From the NCBI GenBank assembly GCA_019637175.1, contig JAHBWD010000045.1:1-64000 (forward strand): a stretch of 64,000 nucleotides of DNA. The letters are read 5' to 3'. Source of the stretch: Labilithrix sp. (GTDB taxonomy: Bacteria; Myxococcota_A; Polyangia; Polyangiales; Polyangiaceae). Below are positions 52,842 to 61,472 of the stretch, in pieces; positions within the stretch are counted from its first letter, which is position 1; each line of letters opens with the position of its first letter. The notes under the pieces were generated by a model. The model searched no databases. It worked only from the letters and a program-made list of their open reading frames with translations, and was not told the DNA's origin. A program made the position numbers and the translations under genes.

Positions 52842-53792
52842 ATGTCGAGGTCCATCTTCGTCGCGCTCTTGGTCGGCACGACCGCCATCGCCGCTTGCAG
52901 TGAATCGCCCGGCCCGCAAGCCAGCGCGCCGCCCGTGCCCGGCGACGACGGCTCGCCGGGCGGTCCGGACACACCGGGGCCCGATCCCGATCCGGCGCCA
53001 GGACCGACCCCGGATCCGCCGTGGCAGTGGGTGCCGCCCGTCGTCCCGACGACGAGCCCGGCGTGCGGCACAGCGCAACCCGCCGCCGTCGGCGCGAGCT
53101 ACGCGACGGCGAGCGGCCGGAGCTTCCACGTGTGGGGCCCGCCGCAATACGATCCCAACGTCAGGTACCCCGTCGTCGTCGCGTATCACGGGTGGTACGC
53201 GGACGGCAAAGGCCACCAGTCGTGGTTCGAGATGGAGAAGTCGGTCAACGGCGAAGCCTTCGTCGTCTATCCCGACTCCGACGGACCGACGTGGGACACC
53301 TCGGGCACGAAGGACCTCGCGTTCTTCGACGACATGATCAAGCAGCTCGGCGAGACGTACTGCATCAACCCGGCGCGCGTCCTCGCCTTCGGCTTCAGCT
53401 ACGGCGGCCGCTTCGTGAGCCACCTCGCGTGCAAGCGCGCGGGCTGGGTGAAGGCCGCGGCCATCGGCGCCGCCGGCTACGGAGGCGACGGCCAGAAGTG
53501 CGGGCGCGTGCCGGTGCTCTTCTCGCATCGCACGAGCGATCCCGACGAGCTCATCGCCTGGGGACGCACCGCGGAGCAGAACTGGACCACGATCAACGGA
53601 TGCAGCGCCGACACCGACGTGAGCGATGCGGCGATGAACTGCGCGACCCACCGGAGCTGCAGCGCGCCCGGCTCGGTCACCTTCTGCGAAGACACCCACG
53701 TCTTCGAGCCGCCCGCGCCCGCCAACTGGAACCACACCGTGCGCGACATCTATCGCGCGTACACCTTCCAGTGGTTCAAAGCGCTCCCCTGA
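52842..53792 (+). CDS. PHB-depolymerase/feruloyl-esterase-like lipoprotein
   Basis: The 316-residue protein has a lipoprotein signal (TTAIAAC), a disordered Pro/Gly/Asp linker to about residue 65, and an esterase domain of the LpqC/polyhydroxybutyrate-depolymerase type: YPVVVAYHGWYADGKGHQ, EGFVVYPDSDG-like EAFVVYPDSDG, and the nucleophile elbow GFSYGG. Asp and His partners would lie in SHRTSDPDE and near the C-terminal NHTVRDIYRAY; these are inferred. Several cysteines suggest disulfides outside the cell. It probably degrades a polymer or ester substrate at the surface. Confidence 0.87.
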   Translation: MSRSIFVALLVGTTAIAACSESPGPQASAPPVPGDDGSPGGPDTPGPDPDPAPGPTPDPPWQWVPPVVPTTSPACGTAQPAAVGASYATASGRSFHVWGPPQYDPNVRYPVVVAYHGWYADGKGHQSWFEMEKSVNGEAFVVYPDSDGPTWDTSGTKDLAFFDDMIKQLGETYCINPARVLAFGFSYGGRFVSHLACKRAGWVKAAAIGAAGYGGDGQKCGRVPVLFSHRTSDPDELIAWGRTAEQNWTTINGCSADTDVSDAAMNCATHRSCSAPGSVTFCEDTHVFEPPAPANWNHTVRDIYRAYTFQWFKALP

Positions 53793-54282
53793 GGGAGATC
53801 CCGGGAACTTTTCCGAACGGGCGCGTACGAAGCCGAAAGTGCACGTCGGAAGGATCCTCCCGCCGCCGATCCGACGCGTGTTCGCGCTCGCCGGCGCCAA
53901 GATCGTCGAGACGCTCCGCGACGCGCCCTACGTCTTCTTCGCCGTCGTGATCGGCGTCGCGCTGAGCTTCCGCGTGGCGATCGGATGGGTGAAGGGCGCG
54001 TCGAGCCCGCAGGACGAGGCGCCGACGTTCACCACGACGCCTGTCCATGCCGCTGCGAGCGGAAATCTCCCCCACGAGCAAGCCCGAGCGGCAGGAGCTG
54101 AAGCGCGCGTCACGCCCGAGCTGCGCAGGGATCCCGAGGCCGTCGACGGGCGGCCCGGCGCCGTGAGGGTCGGGCGCCCCGCGCAGGGTCCAGCGCAGCG
54201 CGGCCAAGGCCAGCGCGGCCACGCACGGCGCGGCCGCTGACGACTTGACGCGTCGCGCTCCGGCTCGTACGCGAAGAGCGTC
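53793..54282. other. Region of 490 bp with weak coding evidence
   Basis: Between the esterase and the DUF2277 gene, only the plus-strand frame at 53839-54240 looks partly coding. The minus-strand frames here are Arg/Ala-rich shadows. I see no repeat, RNA or terminator of note. Confidence 0.5.
53839..54240 (+). CDS. Hypothetical single-pass membrane protein (uncertain)
   Basis: This 133-residue frame starts at a GTG with no good ribosome site. The first 70 codons have the strong G/C third-position bias of real genes here and encode one membrane helix (YVFFAVVIGVALSFRVAIGWV). After about residue 73 the bias falls and the sequence becomes Arg/Gly/Gln-rich, which may mean that the real reading shifts or ends earlier. 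I do not recognise a family. Confidence 0.45.
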   Translation: MHVGRILPPPIRRVFALAGAKIVETLRDAPYVFFAVVIGVALSFRVAIGWVKGASSPQDEAPTFTTTPVHAAASGNLPHEQARAAGAEARVTPELRRDPEAVDGRPGAVRVGRPAQGPAQRGQGQRGHARRGR

Positions 54283-54567
54283 ATGTGCCGGAACATCCGA
54301 GTGCTCCACCACTTCGAGCCGCCGACGACGCCCGAAGAGATCCGCGCGGCCGCGCTCCAGTACGTCCGCAAGGTGAGCGGCGTTCGCGCCCCTGGCGCGC
54401 GCGACGAGGCCGCCTTCGATCGCGCGGTCGACGAGATCGCGAAGGCCACGGCGAAGATCCTCGCGTCGCTCCCCTCACGAGGCGAGCCGCGCACGCGCGA
54501 AGGCGAGCGCGAGAAGGCACGCGCGAAGTGGGGCGCGCGCGTCGCGCGCATCAACGCGGTGAAGTAG
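54283..54567 (+). CDS. DUF2277 family protein
   Basis: The 94-residue protein opens with MCRNIRVLHHFEPPTTPEEIRAAALQYVRKVSG, the diagnostic start of DUF2277, and continues with AFDRAVDEIAKAT. Family knowledge: a small soluble helical protein of unknown function, widespread in bacteria. This copy has an extra basic C-terminal tail of about 25 residues. Confidence 0.9.
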   Translation: MCRNIRVLHHFEPPTTPEEIRAAALQYVRKVSGVRAPGARDEAAFDRAVDEIAKATAKILASLPSRGEPRTREGEREKARAKWGARVARINAVK

Positions 54568-54571
54568 CTCG

Positions 54572-54862
54572 TCAGCGCGCGGCGCGCATCACGAGCCGCA
54601 TGCGCGCTTCATCGAGCCAGGTCGCGTCGCGCCACGCCGAGACGACCCGGTTCGTCGCGAAGAGCACGTGCCCCGCGATCCCCGCGAGGATGCAGCCGAC
54701 GTCCGCGCCGTCCGAGACCGTCACGACGACGAGGAGCGCCGCGGCGTAGAGCGTGAAGAGCGCGAGCAGCGCGCGGAGCCGCTTGAGGCGCGCTTCGTCG
54801 GCGAAGAGCTCCGCCGTCGAGGGGCGGAGGGTCATCGTGGCCGGGTGCAGCGCCTGATTCAT
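54572..54862 (-). CDS. Small two-helix membrane protein
   Basis: The 96-residue protein has two hydrophobic segments (ALLALFTLYAAALLVVVTVS and VGCILAGIAGHVLFATNRVV) and a basic C-terminus. No family is recognised. An ATG at 54835 would be a shorter alternative. It converges with the DUF2277 gene, 4 nt between stops. Confidence 0.6.
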   Translation of the reverse strand: MNQALHPATMTLRPSTAELFADEARLKRLRALLALFTLYAAALLVVVTVSDGADVGCILAGIAGHVLFATNRVVSAWRDATWLDEARMRLVMRAAR

Positions 54863-54975
54863 GCGGTAGGCTCATGTGCGCTGCACGCGCCGAGCCAGGC
54901 TGCAAGCCGGCTACTTCTTCGAGATTTTCAGGGTGATCCGCCGTCTCGGGTGGATCCGCTGGCGCCCACAGTTGC

Positions 54976-55938
54976 CTACACGGCGCCCCGGCGCCTCCTC
55001 AGGAGGAGCGCGACGGCGAGGCCCGCCGCGCCGAGCGTCGCGGCAGGCGAAGACGACGCGCCCGCGGTGACGGCGCATCCCTTGTCGTTGCTGTCGGACG
55101 GCGCCGGGTTCGCGTCGCAGGTGCTGCCGAAGCCGTGACGAGGGGTCGGGTCGCACGCCGTGGCCGCGAGCCTGCCGGTCGCCGCGACCTGCGTCGAGAC
55201 GCTCCGTATCGCGGTGTCGGGATAGATCTCGCAGATCCCCGCGATGTCGTCGCCCGAGAGCGAGCGAAGCGCCGACGAGCCCGGGCGATAGCTCGCGAAC
55301 ATCGTCGAGCTCGCCGACGTCGCGTGCGCGAGCCCGAGGAAGTGGCCGGCCTCGTGGGTGATGACGCTGAGCAAGTCGAAGCCGTTGGGGGGAACGACGT
55401 CGCTGATCGAGAGGTTCCGCCCCGACGCGTTGATCTCCATGTCGGCGTCGTAGATTTCGCCGGTGTCGGCGTTGAACGTCACCGTCGTGAGGCCCAGCGT
55501 GTTGTTGGGATCGCTGTATGGCCAGCGATCGTCGCGGAAGACGATCAGGTTCTGGTTGGGCCCCGTCGGGTTGTAGCGGACCTCGGCGCAGCTCACCGGT
55601 CCGAGGTTCGACGTCGCGGTGCCGACGGCGCCGCCGCTGCCGGGGCACTCGACGTTGTTCCAGGTCGCGAACGCCGCGTCGATGATGCGCGTGGCGTCTT
55701 CGAAGGAGACGTTCTGGCTCGCGGCCTGCTGGATGCTGTAGCCGATGCAAGCGCCCTTCCAGTAGAGGAAGAGCCCCTTGGTGAAACAGCCGCTGCTCGG
55801 GCTGTAGCTCGCGGGGATCGGGCTCGTCGTCGTACGGCAGTATGCCTCGCCCGTCCGCGGCACGAGGGCGAGAGCGCCCATCATCGCGAGCACGGCCACG
55901 TGCCGCCGCGCGCCGCCGCGGCGAGGCGAGAGCATCAT
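54976..55938 (-). CDS. Matrixin-type zinc metalloprotease with MYXO-CTERM-like tail
   Basis: The 320-residue protein has a signal peptide, then a metzincin catalytic domain with the zinc site HEAGHFLGLAH (His195, Glu196, His199, His205) and a Met-turn candidate in SSTMFASYRPG. The C-terminus ends with a Cys-containing linker (GCAVTAGASS), a hydrophobic helix and an Arg cluster (LLRRRRGAV), the MYXO-CTERM sorting-signal layout of Myxococcota secretomes, which is processed for surface anchoring. It therefore probably acts on the cell surface. The start is supported by TACCTT 6 nt upstream. It may digest host or prey protein; the substrate is unknown. Confidence 0.9.
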   Translation of the reverse strand: MMLSPRRGGARRHVAVLAMMGALALVPRTGEAYCRTTTSPIPASYSPSSGCFTKGLFLYWKGACIGYSIQQAASQNVSFEDATRIIDAAFATWNNVECPGSGGAVGTATSNLGPVSCAEVRYNPTGPNQNLIVFRDDRWPYSDPNNTLGLTTVTFNADTGEIYDADMEINASGRNLSISDVVPPNGFDLLSVITHEAGHFLGLAHATSASSTMFASYRPGSSALRSLSGDDIAGICEIYPDTAIRSVSTQVAATGRLAATACDPTPRHGFGSTCDANPAPSDSNDKGCAVTAGASSSPAATLGAAGLAVALLLRRRRGAV

Positions 55939-55944
55939 GCCCCG

Positions 55945-55950
55945 AAGGTA
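55945..55950 (-). promoter_or_regulatory. TACCTT -10-like hexamer, 6 nt before the protease start
   Basis: TACCTT occupies -12 to -7 of the ATG at 55938, with no ribosome site between. Confidence 0.5.
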
Positions 55951-55990
55951 GCACGAACGACGCCGGGCCGGCGTGCGGCGCGCGCGGCCG

Positions 55991-56683
55991 TCAGAGCGGG
56001 CGGCGCGCCATGATCTTCTCCCAGCAGAGCTCTTGCCGCTGCGCGAGCTTCTTCATGATCGAGATGATGAGCACGGCGCAGACGATCGAGACGAATGACG
56101 ACGCGAAGCCGAAGGTCGCCGAGAGCTGGGTGTCGTCGATCTTGCCGCTGATGCGATCGAGGAAGCCGCTCACGATCCACGTGGCCCACCAGGCGCCGAG
56201 GGCGGGCGCGGCCGGCCGCAGCAGCCAGTCCGACGCGCTGCCCGCGGCGTCGGGGTCGCTCGCGCGCCACACCTCCTGCACCGCCTTGAACGGCTTGTAG
56301 AGGTTCGCGAACGGCACGAACCACCAACCGACGCACCAGCCCGGCGTGAACTGCAGCCCCGTGGCGCCGAACGCGCGCACGTTCTTGGCCGCGCGGTTGA
56401 GCCAAACGAGGAAGAAGATCGCGGCGAGGATCGTCGCCCCGACCACGACGACGACGGCGCCGACGAGCGCGAGACCCGCCGCGGGCGAGGCCTCTTCGAG
56501 CGAAGGCCCCGACGCGAGCAGCGCCGCGTTCGCCGCGAGCTGCGCGGGGATCGTGAGCGCGATCGTGATGGCGGCCGCCGTCGTCTTCCAACCGAGCGGC
56601 TCGTAGCCGTGATGGCCGTGCCCGGTGTAGGCGTGCGCCTGATGCGCCGTAGGCGGCGCGTACTGAACGTAGGGGTTGGTCAC
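55991..56683 (-). CDS. DUF4328 family membrane protein
   Basis: The 230-residue protein has a His/Tyr-rich N-terminus, about five membrane helices, and the DUF4328 block FLVWLNRAAKNVRAFGATGLQFTPGWCVGWWFVPFANLYKPFKAVQEVW. It starts at GTG overlapping the stop of the upstream protease-like gene (GTGA), so the two are translationally coupled. The function of DUF4328 is unknown; a membrane role beside the caspase-like lipoprotein is implied by position. Confidence 0.85.
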   Translation of the reverse strand: MTNPYVQYAPPTAHQAHAYTGHGHHGYEPLGWKTTAAAITIALTIPAQLAANAALLASGPSLEEASPAAGLALVGAVVVVVGATILAAIFFLVWLNRAAKNVRAFGATGLQFTPGWCVGWWFVPFANLYKPFKAVQEVWRASDPDAAGSASDWLLRPAAPALGAWWATWIVSGFLDRISGKIDDTQLSATFGFASSFVSIVCAVLIISIMKKLAQRQELCWEKIMARRPL

Positions 56684-58617
56684 TGGCGCCCGGTGAGCTC
56701 GAACTGGGAGCTCGCCGCGTAGCCGCGCACCATCACGTGCACGGTCGCGGGCTCGGTGAGGTTCACCGTGCACGTCTCGCTCGAGCCGCTCTTGAAGGGG
56801 CGGCAGTCGTAGACCGTGCTCGTCGGCGCCGCGCCGCGCTTGACGTAGAGATCGGCGTCACCCGTGCCGGTGATGGCGAACGTGTACGAGCCCGCAGGCA
56901 GCTCCGTCGTCTGGAAGCGCTTCTCTTCGTTGCGCGCCACGGTGCCGCTCTCGTTCATTCCCGCCCACGCGCCGGGGGCCGGCGCCGCGAGCTGCTTGAT
57001 CGAGAGCTTGTACGCGTTCGAGCGGGTCGCGTAGCCGACGACCTTGGCGTAGATCTTCGCCGGCGCCGCGAGCGTCACCGAGCACTCCTCGTTCGATCCG
57101 CCGATGTAAGGGCGGCAGTCGTAGACCGTGCTCGTCGGCGCCGCGCCGACCTTCACGTAGAGATCGGCGTCGCCGCCGGGCGCCGCGGGATCGTGCGTGA
57201 GCGACACCGTGTACTTGCCCGCGGGCAGCTCGGGCGTGTCGAAGAGGTTCTCTTCTCCACGGGTCACCGCGCCGCTCTCCTCGCGCGAGTAGAGCCCGCC
57301 CGCGCCCCCGATGGGCATCCCCGGGCGGAAGACGTTGTCTTCTTCACCCGTGACGAGCACGACCTGCTGCGTGTCGATCGACGTGAACATCTGCTCGAAC
57401 GTCTGCGGCTGCGCGATGCTCATGAGGCCCCTCACGAGGGCCGTCGAGGCGCGCGAGTTCGCGTGGAAGTACGACGGCATCGCGTTCGTCACGATGTCCA
57501 TGTACTTCGTGCCGCCCGGATCGTCGGGGTTGATCGCCGCGCGCTTCTGCGCGAGCGATCCGTCGACGTACGCGAACGTGTCGCAGCCGTTCATGAAGAG
57601 GAGCAGGTACTTGCCCGAGACGAAGCGGCCCTTGTTCGCGAGCGCGCGGACGTTCTGCCCGAGGCCGGCGTGACCGTTGTAGATGATGACGTCGGCGCTC
57701 GTGGAGAGCTGCTCGTAGCGAGCGTCGAACGAAGGGCCGGCGGTGCGGACGTTGTCGACGAGGAGCGCGGTGACCGTGACCTTCTTGCCGTCCGCGAGCG
57801 TCGCGCGGAACGTCGCGTCGGGGCTCGCGATGCCCGGGTTGGTCGGGAGGTTCGCCGGCTCGGTCGTGAGCGAGAGCGCGCCGAGCGTGGAGCGCATCGA
57901 CGCGACGAACGAGTCGTACGCGCTGATGCCCGCGTCGTTCGCCGTCGCGCCGTCTTCGTTCTTGCCGAAGATCGCGACGACCCGGAGCTCGTTGTCTTCC
58001 CAGACCTTGTGGTACTCGGGGTACTTCCCGGTCGTGTTCTCGACCGAGCGCGAGACCGTCGCGTTGAAGCGAACGACGTCGGCCGCGTCGATCGAGCAGC
58101 CGGCGCGGTTCGGGCGGTAGTAGTACCACATCGATCCGGAGTCGACGTCGTGCGCGCTGATGTCGACGCAGCGGTTCATGTACTTCGTCGTGAACGCCTC
58201 GAGGCCGGAGAACGTGATCGTCTTCGGCAGCGCGAACGCGTACGAGGTCGGGACGCTCGCCTTCTTGCCCCACGCGACCGGGATCTTCGCGTGGTAGGTC
58301 ACGCGATAGGTGCCGTCGCCCTGCGCGGCGGTCTGCACGTTCGTGAGCACCAGCCGATCGAGGCGACCGACGCTGCGATCGTGGTTCAAGTGACCGATCG
58401 TGTAGAGGAACTGATCTTGGATCTTCTGCTGCGCGCCCCAGCTCGAGTCGGTGACGAGCTCGCCGTCGAGCTCGAAGTCGAGCTGCACGGCCTCGCGGCT
58501 CGAGAACGCCGAGTCCGACGCTTCGGCGTCTTCGGCGGCCTCGTCGGCGCAGCCGGCGGCTCCGAACGCGGCGACCGAGGCGATGGATAGAAGGAGGGCA
58601 AGGGAGGGACGACGCAT
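56680..58617 (-). CDS. Clan CD (caspase/gingipain-like) lipoprotein with two PPC domains
   Basis: The 645-residue protein starts at the ATG at 58617 with a lipoprotein signal (AAFGAAGC). Its centre has the clan CD layout: VIIYNGHAGLG with His316 and YLLLFMNGCDTFAYVD with Cys345, each after a hydrophobic strand, so a caspase- or C25-type peptidase fold is likely. Two near-identical pre-peptidase C-terminal (PPC) domains follow, each with GDADLYVKxGAAPTSTVYDCRP. Family knowledge: PPC domains end secreted proteases and bind substrate or matrix. The DUF4328 gene is coupled downstream. A TACATT hexamer lies 5 nt before the ATG, with an AT-rich tract upstream. Confidence 0.78.
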   Translation of the reverse strand: MRRPSLALLLSIASVAAFGAAGCADEAAEDAEASDSAFSSREAVQLDFELDGELVTDSSWGAQQKIQDQFLYTIGHLNHDRSVGRLDRLVLTNVQTAAQGDGTYRVTYHAKIPVAWGKKASVPTSYAFALPKTITFSGLEAFTTKYMNRCVDISAHDVDSGSMWYYYRPNRAGCSIDAADVVRFNATVSRSVENTTGKYPEYHKVWEDNELRVVAIFGKNEDGATANDAGISAYDSFVASMRSTLGALSLTTEPANLPTNPGIASPDATFRATLADGKKVTVTALLVDNVRTAGPSFDARYEQLSTSADVIIYNGHAGLGQNVRALANKGRFVSGKYLLLFMNGCDTFAYVDGSLAQKRAAINPDDPGGTKYMDIVTNAMPSYFHANSRASTALVRGLMSIAQPQTFEQMFTSIDTQQVVLVTGEEDNVFRPGMPIGGAGGLYSREESGAVTRGEENLFDTPELPAGKYTVSLTHDPAAPGGDADLYVKVGAAPTSTVYDCRPYIGGSNEECSVTLAAPAKIYAKVVGYATRSNAYKLSIKQLAAPAPGAWAGMNESGTVARNEEKRFQTTELPAGSYTFAITGTGDADLYVKRGAAPTSTVYDCRPFKSGSSETCTVNLTEPATVHVMVRGYAASSQFELTGRQ

Positions 58618-58622
58618 GCGCC

Positions 58623-58628
58623 AATGTA
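58623..58628 (-). promoter_or_regulatory. TACATT -10-like hexamer with upstream AT-rich tract
   Basis: TACATT lies 5 nt before the ATG at 58617. An AT-rich tract (around 58665-58680, including TTGATTTAATTGA) sits about 40-50 bp upstream and could be an UP-like element or regulator site. Confidence 0.45.
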
Positions 58629-58691
58629 CGACGCCGTACGCAAAACCTTCCTTCGCCACCAACACGTTGATTTAATTGACGTCGATCGCGG

Positions 58692-60431
58692 TCACGCCGC
58701 GCGGAGCACGCGCCCGAGGCCGCGGCGAACGCCGAGATCGTGGGCAGGCTGACCGTCGACGACGGCGTCGTGGCCCGCGACGAGCACGTGTCGGACCGCG
58801 CCGCCCCCTTCGTTGACGAGGCGCGCGACGCCGCCGAGGCAGTCGAGCGGGGGCGCCTCGCGAACGACGTCCAGCGCCGGACCGAGCTTCTCGGGATCGA
58901 TCACGACGACGTCGGCGCGCTTGCCGACCGCGAGCGTGCCTGCGTCGATGCCGAGCCAGTCGCCGATCTCTCCGGTGAGCCGATGCACCGCGCGCGCGAT
59001 CGACATGAACGCCTCGCCGCGCATCGACGCGTCGCGCACGAGGCGCAACATCCGAAGCGGGAAGCTGTAGTGCGCCATGTTGCGCAGGTGCGCGCCCGCG
59101 TCGGAGAAGCCGATCAGGACGTCGGGGTGGGCGACGATGCGTTCGAGCTCGCGCGGGCGATCGTTGGCCATGACCGTGTACCAGCGCAGCGCGTCGCCGT
59201 GCTCGCCGACGAGATCGAGGAACGCGTCGACCGAGCTCACGCCGCGCTCGCGCGCGACGTCGGAGAAGGTCTTGCCGACGACGCTCGGATCGGGCGCGTC
59301 GAGGATCGTCGAGCGCCGGAGGTTGCGGTGGAAGATCTTCGGCGCGAGCTTGCTCCGAAATTGACGCCGGAAGGTGGAGCGATAGCGCGGATCGGCGAGC
59401 AGCGCGCGCCGCGCCGCGAGATCTTCGAGGTGGAGCGCCTCGGCGCCGGCGCCGAGCTCTTCGAAGACGACGACGTCCATCCCGTCGGCCCACAGCTCGA
59501 ACGGCTCGGGGAGCGCTTGCCAGCGGAACGCCGCGCCGAAGAGACGGTTGAACGCGCGCGAGAGAACCCCGGCGAAGCGATGGATGCCGCGGCTCGCGAG
59601 CGTGTCCATCATCGAGATGATCGTCGTCTTGAGCGGCTTGCGCACGAGGCCCGCGCTCTCCAGCAAGAAGAGGAAGACGTTGAGCTTCGTCGTGACGTTG
59701 GGCACCCCCTGGAGGATGCGACCGCGCGCGCGGAGCTGCCGGGCGAAGCGACGGTATTCGCTCCAACGCGCGAACGTCGAGGGCAGCGGCCGGCTGCGAA
59801 CGTCGCGGCTTCCGCCGATCTTGTCCCAAGGCAACGTCTGGATCGAGAGACCGAGGTAGCCGGCGTCGAGCCCTTCGGCGACATGACGATCCATCTCGCC
59901 GAGCTCGCGCGCCGTCGGCTTCACGCGGCTGAGCGCGCGCTCCATGCCCATCGCGTGGACGCGAAGCGCGGAGTGGCCGATGAACGACGCGACGTTGGGG
60001 CCGAGCGGGAGCGACGAGAGATGATCGAGGTACCCCGGCAGACAATCCCACGTCTTTCGCTCTTCGAGGATCGCGCGCACGGCGCCGTAGGGGATCGCCT
60101 CGACGCGACAGAACTGGTCGGCGAGATCTTCCGGCGATCCGAGCGCGAGGCTCAGCGAGCAGCTCCCGAGCACGCACGTCGTCACGCCATGACGGACCGA
60201 CTCGACGAGGCCGGGCGCGACCTCGACCTCGGCGTCGTAGTGCGTGTGCATGTCGAGGAAGCCGGGCGTCACCCAGCGCCCGCGGGCGTCGATCGTGCGC
60301 GTGTGGGCCGCCTTCGGCAGCGGCGCGGCGGAGACCGCGACCACGCGCCCGCCCTCGATGCCGACGTTCCTGACCGAAGCGGCGGCGCCCGTGCCGTCGA
60401 AGAAGAGGCCGCCTTCGAGGATCGTGTCCAT
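58692..60431 (-). CDS. N-acyl-D-amino-acid deacylase-like amidohydrolase
   Basis: The 579-residue protein starts at the ATG at 60431. It has the amidohydrolase/D-aminoacylase pattern: ARGRWVTPGFLDMHTHYDAEVE with the HxH metal pair, RHGVTTCVLGSCS with the metal-bridging Cys region, and GFSDAGAHLRNM with the catalytic Asp. It ends with LAVGKRADVVVIDPE. Family knowledge: it hydrolyses N-acyl-D-amino acids, but diverged members act on other amides. No signal peptide is present, so it is cytoplasmic. It stands alone, divergent from the AraC gene. Confidence 0.88.
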   Translation of the reverse strand: MDTILEGGLFFDGTGAAASVRNVGIEGGRVVAVSAAPLPKAAHTRTIDARGRWVTPGFLDMHTHYDAEVEVAPGLVESVRHGVTTCVLGSCSLSLALGSPEDLADQFCRVEAIPYGAVRAILEERKTWDCLPGYLDHLSSLPLGPNVASFIGHSALRVHAMGMERALSRVKPTARELGEMDRHVAEGLDAGYLGLSIQTLPWDKIGGSRDVRSRPLPSTFARWSEYRRFARQLRARGRILQGVPNVTTKLNVFLFLLESAGLVRKPLKTTIISMMDTLASRGIHRFAGVLSRAFNRLFGAAFRWQALPEPFELWADGMDVVVFEELGAGAEALHLEDLAARRALLADPRYRSTFRRQFRSKLAPKIFHRNLRRSTILDAPDPSVVGKTFSDVARERGVSSVDAFLDLVGEHGDALRWYTVMANDRPRELERIVAHPDVLIGFSDAGAHLRNMAHYSFPLRMLRLVRDASMRGEAFMSIARAVHRLTGEIGDWLGIDAGTLAVGKRADVVVIDPEKLGPALDVVREAPPLDCLGGVARLVNEGGGAVRHVLVAGHDAVVDGQPAHDLGVRRGLGRVLRAA

Positions 60432-60523
60432 GCGCTCCGGTCTACGCGATCGGCGTCTCGCCCGCTTCAAGCGCGGCGCCAATCGCTTCACGCGGCGCGC
60501 CAGTCGCGAGGGGCGAAACGCCG

Positions 60524-60529
60524 TAGAAT
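60524..60529 (+). promoter_or_regulatory. TAGAAT -10-like hexamer, 6 nt before the AraC gene
   Basis: TAGAAT is at -12 to -7 of the GTG at 60536 and is one of the best matches to the -10 consensus in the window. Confidence 0.55.
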
Positions 60530-60535
60530 GTCCCG

Positions 60536-61342
60536 GTGCAGACGTGCGCCGAGCTCGCCGAGTTCCTCGCCGATCCGGTGGGCCGGTGCATCGCCGGCCG
60601 CACGTGGCTCTACTTCTACCCGCACCCGGGCTTCTGCGGCTTCATCGTGTGGGGCGCGCCGCGAGAAGACGACCTGAAGCGCCTCGTCGGCGTCCTCGAG
60701 GTCGAGCTCGGGGCCGCCCCTCACGTGTCGCTCGTCGACGCGCGACGAGCCGAAGGCGCCGATCCCCGCGGGTTCGGCGTGCTCGAGCGCTACGTGCGGG
60801 CCCACCACGAGGCGCTCGGGCGCGCGGTGACGAAGCTCGCGATCGTGCGCCCCGACGGGATCGTGGGCGCGATCACGTCGGGGTTCTTCGGCGTGACGCC
60901 GCCGCCGTATCCGGTCTCGATCTTCGAAGATCGCGCGCGCGCGATCGACTGGCTCGGCGTCGCCGATGCCGAGCGCGTCCTCGCAGAGCTGGCGAGAGAA
61001 GAAGAGCGCGCCTCGGGCTCGCCGCCGCTCCTCCGCGATCTGCGCGCGCGGCTCGACGCGCGCCTCGACACCGCGACCCTGGCGCGCGCGGCGAAGGCGC
61101 TCGGCGTCTCGGAGCGATCGCTCCAGCGCAAGCTCGGCGAGATCGGCACGACCTTCCAGCTCGAGGTCAATCGCGCGAGGGTGCGCGCGGCCAAGCGCAT
61201 GCTCGCCGAGACCGACGCGAAGCTCACGCAGGTGGCGCACGACGTCGGCTGCGCGTCGCTCGCGAGCTTCAGCGCGCTCTTCCGCCGCGCGACCGGCGAG
61301 GCGCCGAGCGCGTGGCGCGAGTCGCGCCGGCGGCGTCCGTGA
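60536..61342 (+). CDS. AraC-family transcriptional regulator
   Basis: The 268-residue protein starts at GTG. The N-terminal 140 residues are unassigned (GRTWLYFYPHPGFCGFIVWG). The C-terminal part is an AraC HTH pair: LARAAKALGVSERSLQRKLGEIG and LTQVAHDVGCASLASFSALFRRATGEAPSAWR. It is likely a local regulator, perhaps of the divergent amidohydrolase gene 104 bp away. The TAGAAT hexamer supports the start. Confidence 0.88.
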   Translation: MQTCAELAEFLADPVGRCIAGRTWLYFYPHPGFCGFIVWGAPREDDLKRLVGVLEVELGAAPHVSLVDARRAEGADPRGFGVLERYVRAHHEALGRAVTKLAIVRPDGIVGAITSGFFGVTPPPYPVSIFEDRARAIDWLGVADAERVLAELAREEERASGSPPLLRDLRARLDARLDTATLARAAKALGVSERSLQRKLGEIGTTFQLEVNRARVRAAKRMLAETDAKLTQVAHDVGCASLASFSALFRRATGEAPSAWRESRRRRP

Positions 61343-61472
61343 GCGACGACCCTGGCACCGGCGCCAGAGCGGGCTGGCACACGGCGTTCGGAGGGCGGCG
61401 CGATCGGCGCTGGAAACAGGACACTTCGGCGGTGGACGGCGCCGGCACGGACGATGCACGATGGGGCGTCCC

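Noticed and set aside
53776-54554. Minus-strand frames between the esterase and DUF2277 genes
   Set aside because: They are Arg/Ala-rich, lack motifs, and overlap the coding strand of DUF2277 and the small plus-strand frame.
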